Below are positions 10,913 to 22,484 of a DNA stretch of 64,000 bases, piece after piece. The notes beneath the pieces are model-generated. The model saw only the letters and a program-made list of their open reading frames with translations. It ran no database searches and was not told the origin of the DNA. This stretch comes from Absidia repens. Taxonomy: Eukaryota > Mucoromycota > Mucoromycetes > Mucorales > Cunninghamellaceae. The stretch covers positions 1,054,001 through 1,118,000 of the forward strand of contig MCGE01000003.1 of NCBI GenBank assembly GCA_002105175.1, written 5' to 3'. The position numbers and the translations under genes were made by a program. The stretch's first letter is position 1; the number at the start of each line of letters is the position of its first letter.

Positions 10913-11285
10913 TCAGAGAAATTTATTGAATGGGTTTAAATATGATGACGGTGGAAGCAAGGAAGAAGAAACAGCGACGCAAAGATAACCGGATAGGCAG
11001 CAATGAACGCATAAAAATATAATGATTGTAAAGAACTGGAAGGTGTTTAGTTTAGCCGCATAACAATCTTTTTTTTTTTTTTGGTACAGTTGTTGGTGTT
11101 GCAATTTCCCGATTCTTCAGCCAAAAACGACTATCTCCGAGTAAGGAATAATCCTTAACTTTTTCTGTGAGACAACTATTTTGCGTTCTTGGTGAACTAC
11201 ACCCTAAACAAAAATCACATTGAACATTGCTATCTCGTCTGGTTTGTAGGGACATGGCGTCGTATTTGGAAACATATGTTGTCAT
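10913..11285 (-). CDS. Possible two-exon small membrane protein, about 106 residues
   Basis: Exon 1 (11285-11088) starts MTTYVSKYDAMSLQTRR and contains a CDFCLGC cysteine cluster; it can splice from a GTACCA donor to a TTCCAG acceptor giving exon 2 (11035-10913), both in phase 0, with a CTAAAC branch-like site about 20 nt before the acceptor. Exon 2 encodes a hydrophobic, Cys-rich stretch (FFTIIIFLCVHCCLSGYLCV) that could span a membrane. The unspliced frame ends in a poly-Lys from the intron's A run. No family recognised; it could be a chance frame or part of a decayed element near repeat copy c. Confidence 0.3.
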
Positions 11286-11475
11286 AAGCCTATCTCATTG
11301 TAAATTTTTTTTAAAAAAAAAATATAAATAAAAAAGCAGGTCGCATGCATTGTCATCATTCTTTTTCGTGAAGACGTTTATATTGTGTATATATCGTTTA
11401 TTGTATAGGGATATAAAAAAAATGGGGGAGAACGAGAAATGATACATAATAAAACCAACTAAACTAAGGGTATGT

Positions 11476-13197
11476 CTAAACTACTGTAGCTCGTTCCAAA
11501 GACGTTGGGCAATTTCTAGTGTTTGATTTTTCAGATTTGTCGATCGAGTTCATAGTGGAGGAGGCATGGGCTGAGCTAAAAATTGCTTGTTTCAGTTCTT
11601 TATTGGCTTGTTCAGGTTGACTTCCATAGTTGATCCTAAAATTTAAAAGAAAGAAGGATGAGAAACTCTTTTTTCCAAGTTATACTTTTCCGTATGACAT
11701 ACAGTGATCGTTGTGTAAACTGATAATCCCCATTTCCCAAAAGCGTGAAAAACCGAGGTGTCCATTGGTGACCCATCTTTTCCCGTTCCTGTCTTTCTTG
11801 ACGTTGTTGTTGCTCGATGGCTGATTTCGCTTCTGTAGCACCGTCCAAGTCATTCGTTTTCAATCCCTTTGTCAGCTTGGTCCATAATCTAGAAAGTAAA
11901 AATGCCAAACAGCTAGTTTAATGAGACGTTTCAACGTTTTATGACAACACCATTTTACCTTCTTGACTCATTTTCTTCTTGATTTGCTTCTGGTTCCACG
12001 ATTTTGGGATGGATCACCGCTCCCTTGACAGTAAAAGCGGATCCTTAACCTTGTTCTGTGTGGTAAAATAGTGATTAACAAAAACAACCCCGAAGTATAT
12101 AGCCCACTTACCTTGACGGATTTGATATAGAGTTCACTTGTCCAAGTACCCGAAATTTCGTAAAGTAATTCGCCTGTCGATCCTTTTTTGATTTTACCAG
12201 CCACCTCATGATATTGTCCAGTGAAGTATCCTTTTGTTTTGAAGTCCAGTTCCGCAATTAAATCACTAGTAACACATTTCACCGTACATTGATCCCCTAA
12301 TTCCATCAGCATTTTCCCGACTAGTAAAGAATAAATAAATGGTTGAGTATGATTTTCTACTAAAATGTAATTATGCTATCATCATCAGTCAGAACACTCC
12401 AACTTACATAAAACACCTCTTGCGTAAACATTGGGGTTGGTGATTTCATAGGTTTCATTGTGATGTTTAGCAAAGGTAAGACGAGAATAGCCACACATGA
12501 TGGTTGCCGCACTATTGCCAAGGAAGCGAGCCTTGGGTCGAGCTTCGCCATCGATAATGATACCATGTTCAGGGTTTGCATAATGATAAGCTGAAACAGG
12601 GGGGTGGTGAGAGACTTGTTCTGCTACATAATAAGCTTGTGATCCATCTTTGAATTCATATCGACACCGGAAGAATTCGCCAAGTACAGGATTGTATGGT
12701 TTTTTCACACCCTATGATCACACACACCAAACAAAATAAAGTTAGTTAGTTAAACCTTGAGACTTGAATCACAATTATTTTTACCTTTGGTTTAATATGC
12801 CAGCCTGATAAAAAGTACTTGACCACTGCAACAAATCTTTCTGTTGGATCGGATAACGCAGCGGCTCTGATAAAACGAAGAGAGCGTGATAGTAGTAAGG
12901 TTAGTCCTAGACAACATCTAACGGGCTCGTCTTGTATGATACATCTTTGTTTTTTTTTGTTTTTTTTTGTACTTACTGATCAGCCAGTTCAGGATGTGCC
13001 ATAAAGTCGGTAATCTTTTCCAACATACTTCTAGGTTCCAAAACAAAGGTAGGAAGGGTCACCCGAGATAGATCCATATCCTTGCTAAGTTGTTTTATGA
13101 TGCCCATCAAGATACTTCGCGACCCTTCTTCTAGGACTTCAGTGTTTTCTGCATCATTGGTAGGAATGTCGCTAGCACCTGAATTTTTTCGACTCAT
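11476..13197 (-). CDS. Oxysterol-binding protein-related protein, Osh6/Osh7 type, with an apparent one-base frame break
   Basis: Seven exons (13197-12977, 12866-12785, 12711-12408, 12320-12112, 12055-11959, 11888-11703, 11635-11476), about 419 residues. There is no PH or ankyrin domain, so this is a short ORP. It opens with SRSILMGIIKQLSKDMDLSRVTLPTFVLEPRSMLEKITDFM, matching the Osh6/7 lid and first strands, and carries the family signature EQVSHHPPVSAYHY. Osh6/7 exchange phosphatidylserine for PI4P between ER and plasma membrane; that role is inferred from the family. All exons join in frame except exon 4 to exon 5: from the CACAG acceptor the frame reaches a stop, and one added base at about 12039 (AAGGATCC to AAGGGATCC) would restore NKVKGSAFTVKG and continue to ...ESRRLW. 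This is either a sequencing/assembly indel, a real mutation, or a non-standard splice. Confidence 0.85.
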
Positions 13198-14055
13198 CGT
13201 TTTTCTTTGTAGTGAAGAGGGAGAAGAAAGAATGACGAGGAGAAAAAAAAAGGAACTAATTTTTTTTTACTATAAAAAAAAAAAGGCTACCAGTCGGCGA
13301 TTGAATTCATCTTGGCGCGAATATCTGCCCCTTTGTTTTTGCCTCAGTTGGACTCAGATCAGATCAAAGTAAAGCACAGTGCGGAAGGACGCATGTATTT
13401 AATAAAAGAAGCTCTCCGCTCAACTTAAACAAAGAACTGAAATGTCTTGGAACGAAGACGTTGATTTTACTTATCAAAAGAAGAGAGGAACTCCTAGTTC
13501 ATACTTCCCACATCATGGAGTGGTGTGAGGGCGCTCTTCATATATTGGGGATTAGCCCAGAAGCACGCCGCCATATTCCTACTCAAAAATTCAACCATGT
13601 CATACTTCAATGATACTAATTTATAAAGGGTATTACATATCAACCTATACTCTGTTGAGCATTGAATATTAAGCATGTTAAATAATACGCCTTTCAAATG
13701 GTATTTTCATATGCACTTGTTTTCATAAAATGACAATTATTTTTGATATGACATGTCTTGTCCTTTTCCTTTTTTTATATATATATTTGACTGGCAGTTC
13801 AAAATGCAAAAACTTGATTTACATTTTCCGCCTTGGGAATCTATTTATTTCAGCACGTACAAAGGATTCACTAAAATTTCACACAATCACAAACAATAGC
13901 CATCATCTATATGCTATATGTGAGCCCAAGACCCAACCCCACAAACCCTCTCGGTAAATTTTCAAGCACACAAAAATAATAAAAAAAATGATATTTTTTA
14001 TTTCAATAATTGATTTCACAACAAAACAAAACCAAAATTAAACTAATTAACTAAT
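13198..14055. other. Spacer
   Basis: Promoter side of the Osh gene (left) and 3' side of the aminopeptidase gene (right). Open frames at 13494-13697 (-) and 13730-13957 (+) are short and show no domain. Nothing else seen. Confidence 0.35.
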
Positions 14056-16617
14056 CTACAATCCAAGGTCCTTAACAATAAGCTGGGCGGCAATGGGATG
14101 ATAGAAAGCCTTGTGTTCTAAAAAAGTTGATTTTGCCAGGTCAGCGCCATCCGCTGCCATGTTCAGTTGACGGTATAGTGGCCGGACGTATTTCATGCGG
14201 CCCTGTTCAGTCACAAAGGCGACGACGTGCGGATAGATAGGTTTATAGTTGGCCTTCAGACACACCATTTGCCATCGGAATCGGATTTCGGAATTTCGCA
14301 CGCTTGTCAACTGATAATATCCATTCATAGCGTCGAGTAGTCGATGAGGTAGGCTTGGTAAATCTGATAATTTTTCCAAGAACACCGCTAAACATGCAAA
14401 AGAAGAGGGCAAAAAAGGTGAGTTCACTAATAAGTAGCTGGGGAGAAAACAAGCTTACATTTTTGAGCAGTTGTAAAGTTTTCCATATCTTTGGGTGAGA
14501 ACTTGGACAAATCAGGATTTTCACGGGAGTTATCCCAGGATTTTGCAAGAGAATAACAAGCTTGAGCAAGAGTAGCATCAAATAAGGTGTCAGGATTTTC
14601 AATAGGCGGCATACCAGGTGAGTATAACCAAGCAGCAAAGTCAATCGAGTTCAACTTATCGATCATGGGTTGTCCGTGTTCCTTTTCCATGTATTCATAC
14701 AAATAGCGTTTCCAGTCGTCCGTGGTAATAGATTTAGAAGCAAAATGCTGAACATATGACTTGACAAAGGGTTCAAAAATGGAGGGACCACCAACTACAC
14801 CTTCAACATGATAAAGCAAGTTGAATCCTTTTTCTAAACAGGTAATAAGAAATAAAAAAAGGAGTCAATAAGCACATTCATATATATATATATATATATA
14901 TGTCAATCCAAAAACCATACCATAGGGCACACTGGAGAAGTAATCATCAGGATCGCCACCATTACTAAGATCAGGCACAAGAGCAGTAGCATTCGAATCC
15001 TTCCCAAACAATTCCACGCTTTCCTTCAAGGCTTTCCATCCAATAATACAATTGAGTTGTGCCTCCTTCGCCCCATATAGACGTTCCATAATCTTGCGTT
15101 CAATGAATTTAGTGTGCCCTTCGTTCAACCAAAAGTGAGTCTAAATGATAGATAGAAGAAGAAAAAGAAGAAAGCAAAATAAGTCACACGTGCATCATCC
15201 ATCACATATTTCAAAATGTCCCTTACCCAGTTTTTCGTGGTTACCAAGTTGCCCATCCAACTATGGGATATTTCATGAATTAATGTATGTACACCCGATT
15301 TGTCACCTGGTATATAGATACGAGAGGATGTAAGTATGTATGTGCGTGCGTAAACGAGATCAAGGTTTGCTAAACAAATGTTTTGTTTTTCCTTCTTACC
15401 TGCCACTAGCGTAGGTGTCACAAAGTTGAGGCAAGGATTCTATTGTGATAGTAAAATAAAATAAAGGGTAAATGATTGTTATTACGTATACTCAACCTTT
15501 ATCAGATTCATTTCATCGTATGTTTACCTCCATTCCACCATATGGGTACGAGGGAGGTAGCACTAGTAAATCATAACGATTCCAATCATAAGGGGTCAGC
15601 AAACTTTCACCGGTAGCAATAAATTTCTCGGTGTCCTAAATGTAATATACGGGTAATAAGAAAAATGAGGAACTAGAAGGGGAGGAGGCGACTATAAATT
15701 CCTTCGTTGTGTGAATATATCCAGATCACTTACCTCGAATTCCTTTGCAGCGGCATCAACCATTTCAGCTTCGCACCATACTTTTGAACGAGGGCCAACT
15801 TCACGACTTGTCAAATCTCCAGAGGCAATAGCAATAAGATAAGTCGGCATTAGGGTAGGCTGATGGAAGGAATAAGTGGATACACCAAAACGACCACTAG
15901 GAGTCACCCCACGTTCTAAAGCTGACATGATCACACGAAGAGGAGAAGTGACTTGGGCAGAATAGGTCAGTTTGATGGAGGGTGAGTCTTGGCAGGGAAT
16001 AAGGGATCGAGCATGAATCTATGTAAAAATGAAATCATCGTATAGTATATATCAATGTCCTATGCATCCATGATACTTCAGTATATACTGGTATACCTAC
16101 CGCTTGGCATTGAGAAAATAAATACGGGTGCTTCTTTCCCATTGTTTGTTCAGGTGTCAAGTATTGTATAGCAGTGCATTTTTCGGTGGTGGAGTACACA
16201 ATCTTTAATTGAATGGCCGTATTGATGCGAAGCTTTTCTGGTAGCTGAATCGTGACAGCAGAACCCAGGGCGTGGTGTCTTTCAGCAACATCAAACTATC
16301 AAGTTTCCCCATAACCAAAAAAAAAAAAAAAAAAAAAAAGAAAGAAAAAAGAAAGAAAAATAAGTTTAGGTTCTGTCAATATTAAAAATATTCAATATCA
16401 TTAAACTTACTAGAAGTGGGATGTCATTCAATACTACTTGCTTGATGTCCAAGTAGCTTGAGTCCAAGACCACTTTGTTCACATTGTCAGCCAAGGTCTT
16501 TAAATCCAAAACCACTTCACCTTCAATCACCTTCTTTTCAAAGGAAATGTTCCAGTTCAAATGAAGATGGGTTGTCGTAAATTCTGCAAGGTTGGATAAG
16601 CTACTAGGATCAGCCAT
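14056..16617 (-). CDS. M1-family aminopeptidase, leukotriene A4 hydrolase type
   Basis: Nine exons (16617-16411, 16295-16101, 16018-15734, 15635-15528, 15439-15400, 15306-15227, 15140-14921, 14833-14459, 14387-14056), all in frame; 613 residues, against about 610 for the animal enzyme. The exopeptidase motif GGMEN is at residues 262-266. The zinc site is HEISH with H289, E290 and H293, and the third ligand is E312 in WLNEGH, the exact 18-residue spacing of M1 peptidases. Y378 in SVPYEKGF matches the catalytic tyrosine, and RMKYVRPLY in the helical C-terminal domain matches the carboxylate-binding Arg/Lys segment. No signal peptide: cytosolic. It should release N-terminal residues from short peptides; epoxide hydrolase activity cannot be told from sequence. 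Intron 7 holds a (TA)n run at 14880-14901. Confidence 0.95.
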
Positions 16618-16838
16618 GGTAATAGTAGGGGTTGAAGGAAGAAAAAAAAAAAAAAAAAGAGACCGCGTTGCCGGGCAAAAATGAATTTATACGCTACCAG
16701 ATATGGAAGACAACATTTCAATCCCCGGCAGTGAAGATCTTCGCAAAACTTAAGACTAGAAATCTACATCGACATTTACGCACAATTGAGAAATCAATTA
16801 CATTAGTCAACAGGTACATACGTGGTATAACTACTCAT

Positions 16839-16871
<33 letters not shown>

Positions 16872-17189
16872 GTTTAAAACTGTCGTCAAATTCTTGACAC
16901 AACCGAGAAGCCTGCAACCAAAAAGAGAGTGGGATGGGTAATAAAACAACCGATACCATAAAAAGAAAATAGTGCCAAATTCGTTGCACTGCTCAATACT
17001 GTACTTTATACATATAATCATATCTACGTGTAGAAAAACCTCTATATTTTACTTGATAAATGGTGTTACAGTACTTTGAGCTACATAATCAAAGAAAGGA
17101 TAGCGTAGACCTAGGAGAGCATTTAATTTTGAATTCAGACACTTGGTATTGTTATGTGGGGTGGTAGAAGGATAATGTAAACAAGGAAA
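16618..17189. other. Spacer upstream of the aminopeptidase
   Basis: Contains an A run at 16642-16657 and a T run at 16840-16870. No gene seen. Confidence 0.35.
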
Positions 17190-18035
17190 CTCGACCTTTC
17201 AATGATCGTTGAAAGCTGTGAATTGTGGTTAAGTAGTGTCTAGAAGTTGTATAGGATTATTCTACAGCATTGAGAATGACTTCTGGGCGAATAATAATAA
17301 TAGTTCGATTTTGATATGTATAGTGCCGAGCACGTCATGCTCCTTGCCGGTTTGTCATATACTGCTGTCGGAGGAGTACTAAATATTGGCAAAACACAAT
17401 ACTATAAAACAAAAAAGTCGACCAAGTACTCTCAGGCGTAACCCATGCCGGCACTACACATCAAAAGCACACTTCAAGCGCTCTCTTGGATGTGTCATGA
17501 GGGAGACTATTGAGGATCTGAAGAATGGTCAACAGAATCAAAGGGACGATTGCAAAAGCGGAGCTAACATACTGTCTAAGGCAAACCAGGCATGATAATG
17601 AATATACATGGGTATCTTTTTATGAAACTTAACAACGACCAATGTTAATTTTTAAGCAATAGTGAAGAGGGATCTATTATTGAAGACATGAGAGAGACTA
17701 ATAGGACATTTTTCATTGGAGCATGTAGAAGATACATATTTTATTCGTATGCAAAAACAAACTGTGGACAAACTAATACTAAACTAAGCTAATGAAAGCT
17801 CCAAACCAACTATTGGTGGCCTCAAATTCTAGATCCAAAATGAAAGGGTTTCCCATGCATATTGTAATTCCTGAACTGAAAGCCCTTCTAAACTAGTTCT
17901 GATACTAATCTAAGATCACCATAATCTCAGATAAGTTGGATGATGAAGAAAAAAACAAAAAAAAAAAAAGAAATGAGAAGAAAGAGAGAGCAAAAAAAAA
18001 CAATAGGGAGAGAGTAAACATTCACGTGGGCGGCA
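17190..18035 (-). repeat. Dispersed repeat R1, copy d, with decayed flank
   Basis: Reverse orientation. It ends on the right with TTCACGTGGGCGG (18022-18034), then reading leftwards an A/G-rich tract, the TCTAAACTAGT block, the core at 17836-17854, ACTAAACTAAGCTAATGAA and CTGAAGAATGGTCAACAG near 17518. Farther left (17190-17500) it still resembles copy h at codon-like spacing, including an ACCTTTCAATGA segment at both far ends. Confidence 0.75.
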
Positions 18036-18514
18036 TTTGAAATATGACTAGTGACCTCCTAATCACTGAGACCACGCACCTATGTCAACGAGAGCAAACC
18101 ATGTATGCCGACCCTTTTTGTCATAAATCACCATCCCTCCCCTCCCCTCCAACGCCACACACGTCTTTCTTCCATCTTGACCACCCACCAGATAGTCTTC
18201 ATGGTATCTAGACCAGCCATAAACAAACATTCACAAATTTTGATATCATTTGCGAAAAATTTTATTGCGAGTTCCCTATGGCATACCAAAGGAGAATAAT
18301 AATTACTTTTTTTTTCTTGGCTTGGCAGACCTGAAATCAAGATCAACCATCAAGGGTTTTTAATGTTTTATTCAATTTTTTTTGTCAACTTGTAAAAAAC
18401 GATTTTTTGGGAACCAGATAAAAAAAAAAAAAAAAATAGAATGGATAAGAGGAATAAGAGGGGAAATTATACTAGTGGCGCAATCAAAAGATGATTACAT
18501 AACTTTAGCATAAC

Positions 18515-18547
<33 letters not shown>

Positions 18548-18758
18548 AGTGATTAAAGTATAAGATTGGAAGAAAAAAAAAAACCTATTCTAATGAAGTA
18601 GGAAAAAAAAAAAAAGAAGTACACAAGAGTGTATAAAAAAAAAAGGAAATAAAAAAGTAAATAAAGTGGTCTAAAGTATAGTAATAAAGGGATAACTATA
18701 TGTATATATATATTTTGGAGAGAGGTGGACATCCAACCAGAGTGTAGGCAAAAATGGG
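18036..18758. other. Spacer and cyclin 3' UTR
   Basis: Rich in poly-A on the plus strand (18420-18436, 18514-18543, 18570-18616). No coding frame supported. Confidence 0.35.
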
Positions 18759-20462
18759 TCATTCACCCCAAGGGCATTGTGATCGAAGAGACGGAGGAGG
18801 GACAATGGTGACTTGACGTTGGTATGGATGGAAAGGTTGATGAGAGTAAAACGAGTCCCCACAGCGGCCGCCACCGCCAGTACCACCAAGAGGTTCCCAA
18901 GGAGAGGTGCGACGTTGGAAGCCGGGTGGAACACATGTCGATCGATACGCTGAAGAGGATGACCGGTTTGACGAGGAAGGTCCATAGCCTGAGGTAGACT
19001 GCATATAGGATGGCGTAGCACGACTGACAGAGGCAGTTGATCTTGAAGTGGGTAACGCAAAGGAAGAAGTTGCATCAGTCGCATGTCGAGAACCAAAGGA
19101 GGAAACGGAGGAACGACTAGATCGGTTCAGTGCAGAGGTGGATGAAGAGGAGGATAACGAGAGAGGAGGCGTGGTCATCGATTGATGATGGCGATACTGT
19201 TGTTGTTGTTGTTGTTGTTCCTGCTGCATGAGATATAGCTGATATTGTCGTTGCGATTGTTCCAATTGCACTCGTGTGGCAGACGCAGCTGCAGACCACA
19301 TGGCCCGTTGTTGTTCATCCTGCTGTTGGCGAAGAGTGTGTTGCTGATGCATCATTTGAAACAATTCTTCTTCGTCATCCACTTCGTCGTCATCGTCATC
19401 GTCATCATCATCGTCATCCGTTTCAAGATAATCATGCTGCTGTTGATGTTGTTGCGGTTCCAAAGTTTTTTCTTCACCAGATGATTTATAAAGACCCAAA
19501 TTGTACAAAGTTGAAGTAATCCATTCTTGACGTTGCAAAGGATGTTGTTGTTCAGCAGGCGACATCATCATTAATGAGTGTTGTTGCTGAGTAAATTGTC
19601 GCCGGCAAGTCTCCAAAACGGATTTCCACTGTGCATACGATTCTTCTCGTACAAACAAACTGTATTCCAAAGCCTCCAAGAATTCCGATTCCATAATATT
19701 CAAATCCTGAACTTTCATACCACTGACTTCAGACCATGTTTTGTTGGTAAAGGTATTATCGTCCAAAAATTTGTTGGCCAGCATCAATGCGACAATGAAT
19801 AAACGGTATTCGGATCCTTCGGCACCTTCAATGGATGGGTTCGATTCAAGCAAGTTGGCGATATATTTGAGTGCTAAGAAAACCGCCGATTCAGATAATT
19901 GTGTTGCCGTCAAAACCTATGACATAGCGTCGGTTAGTTCATCGTTCCTTTGTCTTTGTTTTTTATGAATATATAAGTATATATATATTACCTGGAGACA
20001 GAATCTTTTAAACGCCGGACTGGCATTCCCAGAGACAGCAGAGAAAGAATGTCGATATGGAGATGATAATTTTGAGGTTGCCATCAACGAGGGTTTTCTT
20101 GCATGCCACATTAAATAAACGATTGAGGCCGCAAAATCAGCCAAATTTGGTAATCGGTCCATAGAGGAGGGCGTAACTGGAGGTGACGGAGGAAGGACTT
20201 GTTGCTGTTGCTGTTGTTGTTGATGATAAAATAAGGGTTCAAAAGCCGAAGAGGATCGTTTCACAGTATTGCTGTTATTGCCAAAACCATTACTGTATGA
20301 ATATCCTTGCTGTTGCTGTTGTTGATGATAATATTGATGAGGATATGGAAGAGTGCTTGATAACGGTTGGTATCCCAAAGTCGAAGGGGCTGGTGGATTA
20401 ACAAAAGTCGGTTTCGTTGGAAATAGAGCACATGGTTGAGTTGCTTCCACACGTAAATGCAT
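18759..20462 (-). CDS. Cyclin of the Pho80/Pcl/Clg1 type
   Basis: Two coding exons (20462-19992, 19916-18759), 542 residues. A 5' UTR intron is likely: GTAAGG donor at 20608 and TATAG acceptor at 20523, with the first ATG at 20462. The cyclin fold spans about residues 110-265: NLADFAASIVYLMWH, SPAFKRFCLQVLTATQLSES, then LFIVALMLANKFLDDNTFTNKTWSEVSGM and LNIMESEFLEALEYSLFV. The EYRLFIVALMLANKFLDDNT-type block is typical of Pcl and Clg1 cyclins, which partner Pho85-type kinases in phosphate, glycogen and polarity control. The C-terminal half is low-complexity: poly-Asp at about residues 330-342, several poly-Gln runs and Ser-rich tracts, consistent with a regulatory tail. The exact subfamily is not certain. 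Confidence 0.85.
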
Positions 20463-22484
20463 TTTCTTTGAAATACCAACAGGACGATTTGAGAAGGTTG
20501 ATTGAGATAACTGAATAGTAATCTATATAGGATAATCGGTATTAAAAAAAAAAGAAGAGTGGGTTAACAAAAGGCACAATAACTGTAATGACTACATTTT
20601 TCCCTTACCTTGTGAAATAAAGTTACCGGATTTTTTTGTTAGTTTGTAAAACAATAGTAGCCACAAAGAGAAACAGTGAAGGTGCCCAAAGTGTAAATTG
20701 TTATTGTTGTGGAAGAGGAGTAGCGGTGAGTAGTGATATATTTATATATAAAGAGAATCCACAAAGTGACAATAAGTAAAAAAAACAGAAGGTAAAAAAA
20801 ATGCCGTTTTGTTGGAGGATTTGTATATAAATAACGAGGGAGAGGAAGAGAGCTGAATGAGTCCAGATCAAACTGAACTACAGACAATAAGGTGAGGTAT
20901 GATCCCAAATGAACAAGTCAATGCCCAGTAAGATAAAGAGAAGTCAACCAAGCACAAGCCTTTTTGTTTCTTTTTAGTTTCCTTTGTGTGTTGACGCCAA
21001 GTAGTAATCAAACGGTCAAACAAAAAAGAAGGAAGAATTAGCTGTGTGAATGCTAGTTTCGTTTCTTGGTGGTCTTCCTTGGTTCCTTTTTTTTTCCAAC
21101 AAAAAAAAAAAAGAGGAGAAAGAAGAAGGGAGGATGAGAGGAGGGAAGAGGGGGGAAGGGGAGGGGAAGGGATAAACTTTGGAGATGGGGACTTCAAAGA
21201 AAAAAAAAAAAAACAAGAACTAGAAAAAAAAAAGAATCAAATTTTATAACGACTGGGTCCCATTCTGACTTTTGATTGGCCGAATGATTTGTTTTGTATT
21301 TCGATGAAGAAAAAAAAATTTTCTGGTGGACGGGTAAAAAAAGTCCTCCACCGAACCCCTTTTTTTTTTCCTACAGCGTATCATGTGGGATGAAGGAAAA
21401 TAAAAGAGAGTTCCACCAATTGTAGTCATTTCTTATTCTCTATAAAAACGGAAGAGAGAAAGATAGAAGCACCATTGTAATGTATAAATTGCTTAGCTAA
21501 TACTTGTGGATGTGGTAATGATGACGGTGATGACTTGACAATGATATGGGTGATAAAACGAGTGTGCATGGATTTCAATCAGAGGATGACACAATATAGT
21601 ACAGCACAATCTGATTTAGTGCCAGTCCTACTGTATCATGACACATACACAGGCCATTTTTTTTTTCAAGGGGTGGGAATCCTTATCCCCTCTCTTTTTT
21701 TCCTTTTATGTTTAAACACCGCGAAAGACGGATACTCCACTGTTAAGGCTCTGATGATAAGTCTGTCATGAGATAAATGGTTGATACCGACCCAGACTAC
21801 TGGTATAATGAGAGAAGAAGGTCCAATAAATAAGCAATAAGCCTTTCACCAAAAAGTACACTTAGTACCGTATGATACACAGGCTACAATATAGGCAGGC
21901 TACAATATCGAACGAAGCATGTTGTGTACGGTATCAACAAAATGGCTGAATGATTGTTTATATACACCAATTAGCCCGTGAATACAGTATCGACTTGACA
22001 AACAAAAAAAAAAAAAAAAAAAAAAAAAAGAAAAGAAAAAATACATTAGAACAAATAACTTTTGGCATGACATAATCATAGAAACAATATACAAAGAAGA
22101 TATCAAGTCAAAATAAAAGTAAAAGGTAATTGATTTTTTTATTACTATTTTCCATTTTTCATACTTTTTTTTGTAAAGATAAAAATTGATTTTTGTTTTT
22201 GCTTTCAAATAATAAAGAGTAGGGGTGGTGTATATATAAGATATGTATGATGAAAGAGATCAAAGTAAAAAGGGGGGAGGGGACTAACTATCATGATATA
22301 AAATAAAATAAAATAAAAAAACTAATGAATGTATGAGAGAGAGAGACAGAGAGAGATGGGATGAATGATATGAATGTAAAAAATTATATAAATGCAAGAT
22401 GGTTGAAGTATGATAACAAATAAATAAAAACAATATAAATAGAGGGGGGAGAATCTAACTAATAACAAGCGATTGGTATATACC
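20463..22484. other. 2-kb spacer between the cyclin and GATA-factor genes
   Basis: Long promoter region of the cyclin gene (it is transcribed leftwards) and the 3' region of the GATA gene. Holds pyrimidine/purine tracts (21115-21180), a 26-nt poly-A near 22003-22029, AT-rich 3' UTR-like sequence at 22200-22440, and a small direct repeat AGGCTACAATAT at 21882-21908. No gene recognised. Confidence 0.4.

Noticed and set aside
13730..13957. Plus-strand 75-codon frame between the Osh and aminopeptidase genes
   Set aside because: Hydrophobic start followed by non-descript sequence; no conservation cue.
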